Positions 34,853 through 47,577 of a DNA stretch of 64,000 bases are shown here, one piece after another. A model generated the notes under the pieces. That model had not been told where the DNA came from. It ran no database searches and saw only the letters and a list, made by a program, of their open reading frames with translations. The translations under genes and the position numbers were made by a program. Within the stretch, counting starts at the first letter, position 1; every line of letters begins with the position of its first letter. The DNA comes from Selaginella tamariscina (lineage: Eukaryota; Streptophyta; Lycopodiopsida; Selaginellales; Selaginellaceae). The stretch spans positions 124,001-188,000 of the forward strand of contig PUQB01000176.1 in NCBI GenBank assembly GCA_003024785.1. Direction: 5' to 3'.

Positions 34853-36340
34853 ATGGTGTCTATTCCAGTATATCATGGTCTGCAAAATGAGGATGCAGAT
34901 CGGTATTTACGTTCATTTAAGCGAGCATGCATTTCGAATGGAGATAGAAGTTCTACCACTTGGGCAGAACTTCTACCATCCTTTTTGGAGGATGGAGCAT
35001 TGAAGTGGTTTGAACGTCAAACTAGTGATGTTAAGGCTAGTTGGGAGAGGTTGAGTGAGGCTTTTCTAGGAGAGTATGGAAAGCCAGAGACATTGGATGA
35101 GGTCATGAAGCAATTGGATCAATTGAGGCAAAGTGAAGAAGAGAGTGTCAAGGCATTCAGTGAGCGTGTGTTGGAACTCCAATGTAAGCTACGAAGTGGT
35201 TTGGGAGTGGAGGCCTCCGAAGGACAGGAGGATGCATCCAAGGAGTCCAAACCAGCTGTGGGGATAGATGCATTGGTGTTCAACAAGTTTCTTACTGGAT
35301 TGAAGCCGGTATTACGCCAGAAGGTAAAGAACAAAGAGCCTAGTAACTTGCAGGAAGCTGTGAAGATTGCTATGAAAAAGGAGGCACTTCTCATGGATCC
35401 TGATGAAGCCTCAATCTCAACGGTAGCACCACAACCAAGGTTGGCACCAATTCTACAAACACCCCAAGTTGTGATTCCTGCAACCGTTCCAGTCAAATCA
35501 TCTGAGTTGGAGAGTAGTATTGCCAAATTAACTTCAGATCTCAACGAACTCAAGTTGCATTTGCTTCAAGCAAAGCCAACAGGACCAAAACCTCCAAGGC
35601 CACCTAGGGATCGAGCTAATGTCACTTGTTACATTTGTAAACAACAAGGTCACTATGCCACTGAATGTCAACAACCACGACCACAGGTGACATGTTTTAC
35701 ATGTAAACAGGTGGGACACTATGCAAATGAGTGTCCTCAGAAACCTCAATCAACTCCTGCACCACAACAGAGGGACCAACCTAGTGTTCATTTGGTGGAG
35801 TTAACAACCGAGCAAGGTGACTTGGATCTCTTAGGTCTTAAGAGAGCCAGAGGGGAGCAACAAGTGGAGCAACCTGAACAAGTGGAGACACGTGCAAGCA
35901 AGAAGAAAAGGAAGGAAGGTACCAAGCCACGACGTAAGGTTGGTATACAGGATATGGGGATTGGCAAGGGGCAGAAGGAATATTCAATTGTCGAGGATCT
36001 AGGAGATACTCGTGCCAACATTACAGTTGCACAATTATTGTCAAAATGCCCAAGCTTGAGGAGAGAGCTTCGACAAGGGATTAGTACTCGTGCAAAGAAG
36101 GTACGTCCTAGTGGTGAGGATGAGGTGATGCGAAATGTACAAGTGATAACAAGAGAATCCAATACGAATGCCGTGGCACCAATTGTGGATGTGGTAGTAG
36201 ATGGAATGCGTGTGCAACGTGTTTTAGTAGATGGTGGTGCAGAGATCAATGTCATGAGTAGCTGGTTGATGGAGAAACTTGGTCTCAAGTGCAACCAACC
36301 TTCAAATTGGAGGATTAGGGTGGCGATGATCGACGTGTCA
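34853..36340 (+). CDS. gag (two zinc knuckles) running into protease, young Ty3 element
   Basis: Long ORF. Capsid-like N-terminus (RYLRSFKRACISNG, WFERQTSDVKASWERLSEAF, EYGKPETLDEVMKQLDQLRQ), then two CCHC knuckles CYICKQQGHYATEC and CFTCKQVGHYANEC, a basic Lys/Arg stretch (SKKKRKEGTKPRRK), and the start of a retropepsin (RVLVDGGAEINVMS). The fold order is that of a Ty3 Gag plus protease in one frame. It begins two bases after the RNase H ORF. Confidence 0.85.
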
Positions 36341-36349
36341 AGCCAGTTG

Positions 36350-39300
36350 GAATGATTATTGACTTGCCGATCACAGTGCACGGGATAACTACCTCTATAG
36401 ATGTGCATGTCATGCAACTACGACGGGATGCACATGGTTATCCTATGATCTTGGGTCGACCTTGGCTTTATAAGGTTGATGCTAAGAATTATTGGAAAAA
36501 GGGGGAGATGACTATTGGTCATAAGTCAAGACGAGTGACAATAGCCATCAAGGAGAACACAACAAAGGTTGTAGATGAGGAGTCATCTTCCAGTGAGGAA
36601 TATGATTCTAGCAGTAATAGTGAGGTGACAACCTCAGATTCTGAGAGTGAGCAAGAGGAGAAGGAATTGTATGCCCTCAAGGCGATTCCTAAGGTTGCTA
36701 CGCGTGTGGAGCCTCACGATAGACATGAGGTCTATGATCAACAACTCACCCAGGAGCAGGAGGCTCAAGGAGGGGTAGTAGGGGTTGTTGAAAAGGGGCA
36801 GGAAGCAAGTAGTGGCAAACAAGTTTGAGGCAAAGGAAGTGGAGCGACGAGCTCTTTTGGAGAAGATGCTTAGTTCAAGTTTGACTCCTGAGGAGAAGGA
36901 GCAATACATGAGCATGCTATTGAAGTTCCCCAAGTTGTTTGCGACATCATATGAGGAGCTTCGTCAAGTAGATATTGTGCAACATGAGATCCCACTTAAA
37001 CCAGGTATGAAGGGAGTTGCACAAAAGGCTTATAGGATGGGTCCTTTGAAACAGAGCATAGTTTATGAGGAGCTCATGAAGCTACAGCGTTCGGATTTCA
37101 TTTTTAAGGTGGAAACGTCAGATTGGGTTTCTCCTGTGGTGGTAGCCCCAAAGAAAAATGGTAAGTGGCGAGTTTGTGTCAACTTCAAACGATTAAATGA
37201 TGGCACACATCGAGATCATCACCCCATTCCTTTCATGGATGAGATACTGGATGAAGTGACAGGGCATGAGATGTACACATTTTGTGATGGGTACTCTGGG
37301 TATTTCCAAGTCAGGATTCGAGAAGAGGACCAGTTGAAGACTACCTTCACCACACCATGGGGAACCTTTGCGTATAGGGTGATGCCGTTTGGACTCACAA
37401 ATGCTCCAGCAACGTTTCAACGATTGATGAACAAGGTGTTTGAACCATATCTTGGTTCATTCATTAGGGTTTACCTCGATGACTTTTGCATCTATAGCGA
37501 TAGGATGAGCCACTTGGAGAAGGTACAACTAGCATTCCAAAGGATGGATGATGCAAAAGGATGCTTGAACCCGGAAAAATGTCAGATTGGTAGTACTAAG
37601 GGCACCTTAGTAGGACATGTGATCTCAAAGGATGGCATTGAGCCAAGTCAAGACAAGGTGGACAAGCTACTCATGTTGCCAACTCCGACTTGTGTCAAGG
37701 AGGTACGAAAGTTTGTAGGGTTGGCAGGGTACTATCGTAGATTTGTGGAGGGATTTGCAGAGATGGCATATCCATTGAACCAGCTACTTCGTAAGGGAGT
37801 TGCATTTCAATGGACTTCTTCATGCCAAGCATCATTTGAGAGGCTTAAGATCGCACTAAGTTCACATCCGATTTTGGTGGCACCTAAATGGGAGGAGTTA
37901 TTTTATGTCAATCTCAGCGTTGGAGAAGTTTCAATCACTGTGATCCTGATGCAGAAGGGGAGAAGCGGATACTTGTTTCCATTTATTATGCAGGAAGGCA
38001 ATTACAAGGGCCAGAGCTCAACTACCCATTGTTGGAGAAGCAAGCAGCAGCAATCATATATGCAGTGGAGAAGTTCAAGCATTACTTGTGGGGGCGCCAC
38101 TTTGTTTTCCTCATCAACAATGCAACACTTAAGTACATTGCCAATAAGCCTGGGCTCACAGGGAAGTTTTCTAGGTGGATCACGACCTTGGCTGAGTATG
38201 ATTTTGAGTTTCAACATGAGAAGAGCACAAGAGCGGGTTTAGCAGAAATGTTGGACCAAGGTGACATTGAGAAGTTCCATTATCTTTGGAAGTTTGTGCT
38301 CTTTCACCCGACATGGAGGATTATCAAGAAGTCTACAATTTCTTGATGGATGGGAAGTTTCCAGAAGGATGTACAACAACCCAGAAGAAGACGATCATGC
38401 GACAATCTCGACCTTATATGGTAATGGGTGAGTTACTTTATAGGATAGGGCGAGATGGTGTGCTTCGACGAGCGGTGGGTCGTCAGGAGAGAAAACAGAT
38501 CATGGAGCAATGCCATGAAGGATTTTGCGGTGGACACTTCTCACACGACTACACTTCCAAGAAGATAGTCAATGCAGGATATTATTGGCCGACCCTCTTC
38601 AAGGATGTTAAGGAGTGGTGTCGGACTTGCCAGGTTTGTCAGACTTTTGGAAGAAGAGTGCTGTACAAGGGACCTTTGCATCCTATTTTACCAACAGGTC
38701 CATTTGAGAAGTGGGGAATAGACTTTGTTGGTCCCTTGCCAGTGGCTTCTTCACAAAAGAGATACATTATTGTGGGTACTGACTATCTAACGAGGTGGGT
38801 GGAAGCAGTCTCTGTTCGAGCTTGTACCAAGGAGGTCGCAACAAATTTCATCATCCAGAACATTGTCACCAGGTTTGGGTGCCCATTAGAGATAGTAACA
38901 GATCAGGGTTCTCATTTCTGCAATGAAGTGGTGGAGCTTCTTCTTTCTCAATTGTCCATCACACGGCGACAATCAACAAGTTATTACCCTCAAGCTAATG
39001 GACTGGTGGAACGAAAATGGAGTGTTGTGCAATATATTAGCTAAGCTTGCGGTGGATCATAAGAAGGATTGGGACAAGTGGTTACCAGCAGCACTTTGGG
39101 CTTTCAGGACAACACACAAAGTTGCTACCAGGTACACACCATTTCAATTAGTTTATGGTATAGAAGCAATACTCCCAATTGAGCTGGAATACCAAGCTTG
39201 CGTCTAGCATTGAAGCATGGGCTTGGAGATGGTGAGGACTTGCAAGCAAGGTTGGTTCAGTTGGAGAGCATGGATGAATCACGAAGACAAGCCTTGCAAC

Positions 39301-39590
39301 TTGTGGAAGCAATGCAGCAGAAGTGGAAGGCCAAATTCGATAAAAGATTCGAGAACGACCACTCAGGTGGGTGATTTAGTGATGCGATATGATAGTCGAT
39401 TGGATAAGACCTTCTCAAAGAAGTTCTTACCAAGATGGGATGGACCTTTCATCATTGTGGAGGTTTATAAGAATGGGTCATATCTTTTAGCAAACTTGGA
39501 TGGAGAACAGCATGGCACACGGGTTAATGGTTACAGGTTGAAGCGCTTTCATGTTCGAGTAGCTATGAGTTTTCAAACAACCCGCATCGC
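36350..39590 (+). CDS. pol region of the young Ty3 element
   Basis: Rest of the protease (GYPMILGRPWLYKVDAKNYW), an acid Ser/Glu linker near 36580-36670, RT (about 36950-37800, with VCVNFKRLNDGTHRDHHPIP and YLDDFCIYSD), an RNase H-like segment (about 37930-38260), integrase with the His/Cys zinc site (about 38490-38640: CHEGFCGGHF, CRTCQVCQTF) and core (WGIDFVGPLP, VTDQGSHFCNE), and a C-terminal basic domain to about 39580. A small number of breaks. Confidence 0.85.
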
Positions 39591-39621
39591 GTGGCAATGC
39601 GTGTTGTTTGGGTGGGATTTA

Positions 39622-40371
39622 TGTCACGGGAAAATTTGGACCGTCACCTTGGTAGCCCCTGGTATGCATGTAGTGGACTAGTCTTCTACTCGTATTATAC
39701 TAGTCTTCTACTCGTATTATACGTCTACATTTCACTTTACTATTCACCTTCTTTGTCTTTTCTTGCATGGTCAAACTAGTCAACATTATTATGTTAATCC
39801 ATATGATTAGTGCCTGCTTTGACCATGCACATTTTCTTTGTCTTCTTCCATGCACCTTCCTAGTCACCTTCCCAAGTCAAAGTCAAGTCACCCTCTTCCA
39901 TAACCCCCATCATTTATGGGTCAAGCCCACCTTCTTCCATAACCCCCATCATTTATGGGTCAAGCCCACCTTCTTCCATAACCCCCTACCATTATTCTTA
40001 TGTAACCCCCATCTTACACCCTCTCTTACATCCCTACCCTACCCTACATGCATTCTTTATATTATTTTGGGTATATAAGGAACCAAGGCTCAAGGGTTTA
40101 GGGGAGAGAGGACACATATAGATATAGAGAAGAGTCTCTAGTTTTCTTTTCTTACTTTGTAAATAGGTGTGATGACATTATTTTGTGTGTGCTCTTATGA
40201 TGAAATATAAAAATTAGTTAGTGTATTTTCGTGTCATGAGTTTCATCTCATGTTTTCCCTTTTTTCTATTCTTTTATTCATGTGTGATCATTAGCAAGGA
40301 CTACTACGATGCGCTATCACTAAAGCCATCAAGTCCCGAACATACGAGTCCCGAATGATTTTCCTTCGACA
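39622..40371 (+). repeat. 3' LTR of the young Ty3 element
   Basis: 750 bp, almost identical to 33176-33929. Confidence 0.92.
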
Positions 40372-41290
40372 ACGGCAATCCAGCCGGACGGCTCCTATTC
40401 GGGCTGGATCTTCTCGTTTCCCGGCAGCACAGCAAGGCCACTTCACGAGCTTGTTTTGGACGTCGATGATAATTCTCCAACTTGTGGTACGGGTCCCCAC
40501 AGTACAAACAAAGCTTGTACTGAATCCGCTTCTAACGTTCGGTTGGCAAAAGCTTGCCTCGGCGTGATCGCCCTAATTCCATCGGGGATGGTTCTACTGA
40601 GGAAGATGATGAATCAGCAGATGAGGGAACACGGATTGCAGAAATGGAAGAAGACGGCATCAAGAAGAAAGAAGGATGCCGACGTTCTTGTTTCCGCTCG
40701 ATCAACCGGTTGTCACAACGAATTGCCAACTCGATCATGCTGGTGAGGGTTTTCGGAACCGCAAAATTCAGCAACATGTCTTTGACCTTGTCCTGCAACC
40801 CCGACCGGAAAACCTCCTTGAGAGCACGATCTCCCATGTGACATCACAAGCAAGAAGTTAAAACTTCGATGTGTACTCTGCTACCGACATACCCCCTTGG
40901 TGAAGCTGACGGAGTTTGGTGATGGGCAGCACTCTCACGATCTACGTCACTGAACATCACCGTGAACCGTTCCAAAACTCGTCAAAATTTCTAAGGATCG
41001 AATCATTGTCTCCAGCAAGGCTGAGAACCATAAAAGAGCAGAACCAGAAAGCAGCGACCCGATCAATCCAACCTTAATGGGTTCTGTGCTGTAGCGCCTC
41101 GGCTGCATCACGATCCGCAGACGAACTTGATTGAGAAAACCTCGGAACCTCGATCGGGTACCATCGAACTTTTGGGGCATGCTGATCTTTGACTCTGGAG
41201 AATTCGCACGCTGTCGAAGCTGATCATTCTCCAGGTATAGTTGTTCGAGCTGCTACTGGAGGAGGCAGCAACTTGCTCATGAAGAGCATG
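40372..41290 (-). CDS. gag region of the chromovirus-like element (fossil)
   Basis: Minus-strand Gag text: FDGTRSRFRGFLNQVRLRI, then ALKEVFRSGLQDKVKDMLLN and IELAIRCDNRLIER, then a zinc-knuckle start near the insertion border. Typical Ty3 retrotransposon Gag. Broken. Confidence 0.75.
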
Positions 41291-41457
41291 CTCGGACATG
41301 ATGAGTTGAAGAAGAAAAATCAAAAAGAAAAAGAGAAGAAATTCAGAAAAGAAAAAGAAAAAAAAAATCAAAAAAAAATTGAAAAGAGAGAAAGAAAGAA
41401 AATGGGATTAATGACAAGCGGAAACAGAAGCTTGTCACTACCTAGAATCATTCAAAC

Positions 41458-41857
41458 TGTCACGACCTTGTGCAAAGGGCAAAACCTTTAGAACAAGGTG
41501 GAACCTTGAAAGGAGGAGATTGTATTCAAGAAAGAAATGAATACAAAATGAAACACAAGGCCGAAGACTGGTGTTGAATGATTCTGAGAAACCTGGAACT
41601 GGAACCTTGTTTATATATCTGAGGTCCTGAGGATTGTATGGTCCACAACTGGTCTGGAATGTGTGATCCACAACTGGTCTAGAATGTGTGGTCCACAATT
41701 GGTTTGGAACATGCGTATGAATATATGCTTTGTTGTTGATGGTATAGTTTAGCATTCAGGATCATACGGACCAGTTGGTTAACACATGTGTGTGTTAGCC
41801 AAAAGGTCTCGGGGTTCAAGTTTTGTGAAAAGTAAAAAATAACCCATGATCCTTACA
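41458..41857 (-). repeat. 5' LTR of the chromovirus-like element
   Basis: 400 bp, paired with 29132-29528 and ending at the GTGCC target duplication. Confidence 0.9.
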
Positions 41858-43575
41858 GTGCCTAAAAGGTAAGTCATCAGCAAGCAATATAAGATTCTCA
41901 AATTCATTATGAAGCCTTTGAATTTATGGCTCAACTGATGCTGGAACAACAAGGTAAGTCATCAGCAAGTCATCAGCAAGCAATATAAAATTCTCAAACC
42001 CATTATGAAGCCTTTGAATCTATGGCTCAACTGATGCTGGAACAACTAGTTCCTTAGAACAGAAGAGAGAGAGAAGGTGGAAAAGGAACTCGAGAAAGAG
42101 CATCAGCATTAGCCATGAAACTCCCTAAGCAATGAACAACCTTGAAGTCGTAAATTTGAAGCTTTAAGGCCCATTGAGCAATATAACTAATTAAGTTTTT
42201 CCACTTCAACAATGAAATGACTGCAACATGATCACCTTCCAACAGCATTCAAAACCATGCAAATAAGCATGGAGTTCTCAAAAACCCAAACTGCTGCTAG
42301 ACACTCTTCTTTATCATGGAGTAGTTCACCTTTGTTGGCTATGACATACAGCTGATATACGTAATGAGATGATGTTAACTAGACACACTCATACTCTTTA
42401 CATCAACACGCCCCTAAGACTAATGTTAGAAGCATCCATGCACAATATGAAGAGACGAGTATAATTAGGATACGTCGAAACTGGAGGAGTCGTCAACAAC
42501 TTTTTAAGATTTGCAAACACTGTTCACAATCCTTAGACCAGACAAGAGATGACGTTAATGACTTTAACAACTCCTACGATGATGCAATATGATCCAAAAG
42601 ATGATCCACAAAATAACCAAAATATTGTACTTTGCTAAAAAAATGTTGCACATCATTCACACACTTCGGCATAGGGAACTTCAAAACTGCAACAAGTTTG
42701 TCATGATCGACTTGCAAATCTTCACAAGAAATGTAATATCCAAAATAAGTGGTGTCCTTGGATCCAAACACACATTTACACTACTTTAGCTTCAAAACAA
42801 CTTTTTGCAATCGATTTAAAACCTTGCATACATTATAGACATATTCCTCCCATGTTCATTCTAAGTGAATCAAAACATTGTTAATGAAATCAGCAATTAC
42901 TATATTACAAAGAACCTAATTCATCGTACATTGGAAAGTCATTAGAACATTGCTCAAACTAAAAGGCATCACGAAAAAATCATATAAGCCAAATCATGTC
43001 TAAAAAGTGATATTAAGAATGTCCATGTCAACAATTGAAACTTACCAATATATAATGAAAGATATAGCTGGTGAATCAACAATTCCACCCTAGTCAATAT
43101 AAAAGATCTACAATATGAAAAGTGAGTAAACATCCGAAATAGTCACATCATTTAATAAATAATATCGATACAGAATCGAGTGTTCTTATTCGGCTTCATC
43201 ATAAAATGAAGTTTGCACACTAGTTGCACACATATGGCATTCAACAGTTGCATGAGTAGCTACTCCACAAGCAGATTTGCATGTTGCACATTTATAAATG
43301 AAAAGAAGAGTGAAAAATCTATAAGAATAGAATAGATTAAACAATCGAAAGTTAGATTTATAAAGTATACAAAAGCACAGATCCGAGCGTGCATATGAAC
43401 AATTAAAGGTGCCCCTTTTCCAATAATGTGAAAACTCAAAAATATAGAAATATGTATATTATATTAAATAAAACCCTAACTTATATAAGAGCGAAGTGAT
43501 CGTATTGAAATCAATTCTATGGGTATCAAAGTCTCACTACCCTAATAGTAATAATATGTGTACTTGACCTTATAA

Positions 43576-43994
43576 AGCTAAATATTAAAATAACATTTTG
43601 TTGTGGTTTTTGCGTCTATTAAAATATACGGCGCTTGTGTGAATAATAAGAACTAAATGTTCATGTTATATATATTAATGTTTAAGTTTATACTTTATAT
43701 ATGTATTTATTAATGCATTAGATGTATATGATATATCTAAGATAGAAGTTTTTTCTTTAAACGATGTACATATACAATAGTAGTTGCATATTAAATTCAT
43801 TTTTGTTGTCAAATTAGAAACTCTGTATCTTCTACATGTTTTTATATCTCATATACCGTTATTGTGATAAAACTTCATAACATATATTATGTCGTGATAG
43901 ATATTATATTATAATTTAATATTGTTAACTTAAGAAAACATTAAATAGAGATGGAGCCCTAAACCACTGGTTTAGGGTTTTAGGAACGAGGAGA
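43576..43994 (+). promoter_or_regulatory. MMS19 upstream region with inverted telo-boxes
   Basis: AT-rich promoter stretch. Just before the start codon, CCCTAAACC (43957-43965) faces GGTTTAGGG (43969-43977), giving an 8-9 bp stem with a tiny loop 15-40 bp upstream of the ATG. Confidence 0.6.
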
Positions 43995-44115
43995 ATGGAG
44001 TGGCTTGTTCATGTGGATTCTGCTGTTGATCCTGGACTCTCACGGCAGGAACAGGTTAAGAATTTGCTAGATTCTTAAACCCCTTCTCTCTCTCTCTCAC
44101 TCTCTTCTTCTCTCT

Positions 44116-44159
<44 letters not shown>

Positions 44160-44267
44160 ATGTATGCAGGTCGCTGCTGTGAAGGCCCTAGTTCTTATGC
44201 TTAATCAAGGAAAAGTTTCAATAAACGACATTGTAAGTAATCATACACACGCATATAATCTGTCACA

Positions 44268-44337
<70 letters not shown>

Positions 44338-45149
44338 GGAGAGAGAGAGAGGAGAGAGAGAGAAGAGAGTGTGTGTGGTGTACACAGACACACATAATCT
44401 ATGGTCTGAAAAAATGTATCTTGGTTATTAGTTTACACGCACTGTCTCGCACAGACACACACTGTTCTCTTCGGATGCATACATGTATATATATGCTTTT
44501 ATATTGTGAACTTTTGAGAATTTAATTTATGAGCATTTGCAGAACCACATTCACAATATTCATGTGCGTGTGTATGTACGTGTCTGCACATCTTAGATTG
44601 TATATTTTCGCACACATATACACCGAGGAAATCTTGTATGAGAGTTTATATATATATAGGAACTTGCGTATGCACGCATGGACAATATATATAATGATTT
44701 TACCACAAACTTCGCACACGAATATGACATACATACATGTATACTGTGTGTGTATATATAGTCTGGAAAAATATTATTTATTACGGTAATCCATAGTTTT
44801 CTGGTAATAGACTTGAAACGAGCTCGCTTTTAGCACCTGCTCTGTATACAGGAACACCTGCACCCAAAGATCATATGTATATGTATGTTTGTGTGTAATA
44901 GTCTGAAGAACAGAAACTTATTTTATTAGGATGTAAAGCAAACTCATGGTGTGTGTGTGTGTGTGTGATTAGAGATTACCTAACTATCCGAAATTTGTTT
45001 ATCAGATTCTGCATATGCGCACATACCTTACAAACGAGCGATTATATGATTCGGTCCAGAGGTACTTTATTCATTCAATAAGGAAAAGTTGTTTTCATAA
45101 ACGTATAATACTGTGTGTGTGTGTGTGGTGTGTGTTGTGTGATGTGTGT

Positions 45150-45181
<32 letters not shown>

Positions 45182-47376
45182 AGATGTAAAAAGTAATTAT
45201 ACTATATAATGATAAATGCATGTGATATAACGAAAGAGATACTTATATTATATAATATCTGATCCTATATAATATTAATATTATGATATCTTTGACTCTC
45301 AGGAATGATTTTCTTGGTGAATTACTAACGCACATTCGACAAATGCCCTTGGAGGACCACGTTATTCAGTCTTAACAAAATTCTTCATTGCACGTCTTGT
45401 ATGTTTCACATCGTATTTTTATACTTTATCAAACTATTGTGCTTAAGTGATTATTAGTTTTAATTTTAGTTCTTATATTATTAATACAGGAAGATAGTGC
45501 ATGCCTTCGTGGAGCACTTACGGGATGCATTACACTTGTAAAAAGATCTACGGCCAAGATCTCCATGAAGATGTCCGTGGTATATTCAAGCATTGAATCA
45601 TTTGAAGTGCAGTCTACAGTACAACAGACCGTATAGTAAGTTGTTTATACATGTATACTCATACACATCTGAGATTTATTATTAAGTGGTTTATGTCGAG
45701 GGTAAAAGGGATTGGAGTGTAATTAATATAGTAATTATTCATTAACACTAACTCGGTTTTACTACAGTTATGTTCCAGCTCTTGAACATTCTTTTGGGGC
45801 AGCACTCTTCCGTACTTGCATCTAGTAAGTATCAATATGTAAGTATAAACACATACATCACTCACACATACATTCATACACTCACACCTACATCATACAA
45901 TTTTACACACATATATATGTGTATACAATACGTGAAGGATATATTTATATTTCCAGGGAACAGTGGTTATTGAGGAAGTCGTCGGGCAATAGACGGAGAA
46001 AAGGATCCGCGATGCCTTTTAGTGGCATTCCATTTAGTAGAGCATTTGGGAAGTATCTTTTCTGATCCACACGGTCCATTAGCAGAGAAGCAGCTGACGT
46101 TTTCGACATTATAAGTTGTTATTTCCCCATATCATTCAACCTGGTGTGTGCGTGCGTGCGCGTTGTGCACTTGTAATTAAATTAAATCGCTTGCTTAACT
46201 ATGCTGTGTATATGTGGTGTATAGTATACCTAGTAACTGGAGCTAGTATTTTGCAGCGACCAAATGATAGCCAGGAGATCACTCGGGACGATCTTGTAAT
46301 GTCACTTCAGGTAATTTAGTATCTATAGATTAATGAATTTATTCTCATCGTTTAAAACAAATATTTATATTCTTATTATCGTTATAATATAACTATTACT
46401 ATATTATAATATGCTTTAATATAATTGACTCCTTATTGCAGAGAGCCTTTAGCTCATCTTCATGCTTTGCATCCGAATGCATACCATTTCTACTTGAGAA
46501 ACTTTCTTCATCAGTAAAGGATGCTAAGGTATATATATTTATATAATTAAATTGCTTTATTAAGTAATGCGAACTAATTATTTATATTATTGAAGCGATT
46601 ACTGACTAATATATTAATCTGCAGTTACAATCTTTAAGTTTTATTGGCGCATGTGCATTAGCATATGGTGCGGGAGTGATGCAGGAGTTTGCCTCTCCAC
46701 TATGGGTTTCACTAAAGGCGGAACTATTTTCTCACCTAAGTTCTTTCTACGCAGAGTTTGACAAACCACAAGATGCAGAAGTAATAAACGCAGCTACACA
46801 CTGCTTAACACAGTGCATAAGAGCGTTTGAGATTAACACTAATACGCTGCTTAAGCTTGTACTTGAAGACGAGGTGTGTAATGATTTTGTAAAGTATTTG
46901 GAGCTTGATGCAAACTTCCAACGCGGAGATGTGCAACTTCACTTAAAAACTATTGGACAGGTAACTATTAAATTAAATTTGAACATTGACTTTGATTAAT
47001 TTGGTTTTATATAATTATATACCGATGCTAATAAGATAATGTGTAATATAGTATTAATATGCATATATGATGTATTTTCTAATGTGTGCATGTGCATGTC
47101 GTTTATGTATTTATGTATACGAATATGTAGTATAATGTATGTAACTTATATTAATGTATATAATATATAATTTAAGTATAATATAGTGCATTGGAATGCT
47201 CTTAGCCTAAATGTTCTCTCTCTGTGTGTATGTGTGTGCTCGCGCGCGTGTAGTCTAATGTCGTTTTAACTTATATAGTAATGTATAGAATTATAAAGCA
47301 TATAGTGTAATATATGTTGTTAGCCAATTTTTATTACATGGTGTGTGTGTGTGTGTGTTGTGTGATGCATATAGTA

Positions 47377-47410
<34 letters not shown>

Positions 47411-47490
47411 GTATGCCAAAACTATTACATAGCAATTACTAGTTATTACTTAGTATTAATAAATACATTCTATCTATCTATCTATCTATC

Positions 47491-47577
<87 letters not shown>

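Larger units (their letters stand above)
33176..40371 (+). mobile_element. Young Ty3/gypsy element with two extra 5' ORFs
   Basis: 7.2-kb plus-strand element with LTRs 33176-33929 and 39622-40371 (TGTCACGG...CGACA) that differ at only about ten places, so it is the youngest layer. A 4-bp match, ACGG, flanks it (33172-33175 and 40372-40375). Order: ORF A (33973-34395), RNase H ORF (34395-34850), Gag with two CCHC knuckles (34853 on), acid linker, protease, RT, RNase H, integrase. RT and integrase wording (TPWGTFAYRVMPFGL, YLDDFCIYSD, YYPQANGLVER) points to the Athila/Tat (OTA) side of Ty3 rather than to chromoviruses. It looks nearly whole, with a small number of breaks in the Gag-pol part. 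Confidence 0.9.
29132..41857 (-). mobile_element. Ty3/gypsy element (chromovirus-like), interrupted
   Basis: Minus-strand element with LTRs 41458-41857 (5') and 29132-29528 (3') and a perfect 5-bp target duplication GTGCC (29127-29131 and 41858-41862). A purine tract (GAAGGGGGAGATAG) abuts the 3' LTR. Order on the minus strand: Gag with a CCHC knuckle start (CGDPYHKLENY), protease, RT (YLDDILIF), RNase H, integrase ([23 protein letters not shown]) and a C-terminal segment with the chromovirus-type [19 protein letters not shown] stretch. A 7.2-kb element (33176-40371) lies inserted between Gag and protease. The LTRs are about 95% alike by eye. It is broken, with several breaks in addition to the insertion. 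Confidence 0.88.
20599..43575 (-). mobile_element. Outer Ty3/gypsy element, very old, host of the nest
   Basis: Short LTR-like ends of about 137-150 bp at 20599-20735 and 43427-43575 share a common layout (TGTGAAA start, TATTGAATT/GGGTATCA middle, GTGTAC near the end). On the minus strand a purine tract (GAGAGGAGGGATGG) directly precedes the left one, as expected for a 3' LTR. Internal pieces on the minus strand are RT-like and RNase H sequence at about 43100-42054 (with FGSKDTTYFGYYIS) and integrase at about 28900-28438 (HPQTNGLVEW). It is broken in many places and much is missing. The LTRs are only about two-thirds alike, so it is the oldest layer. Two elements are inserted in it (20944-28183 and 29132-41857). 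The right border is approximate. Confidence 0.6.
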
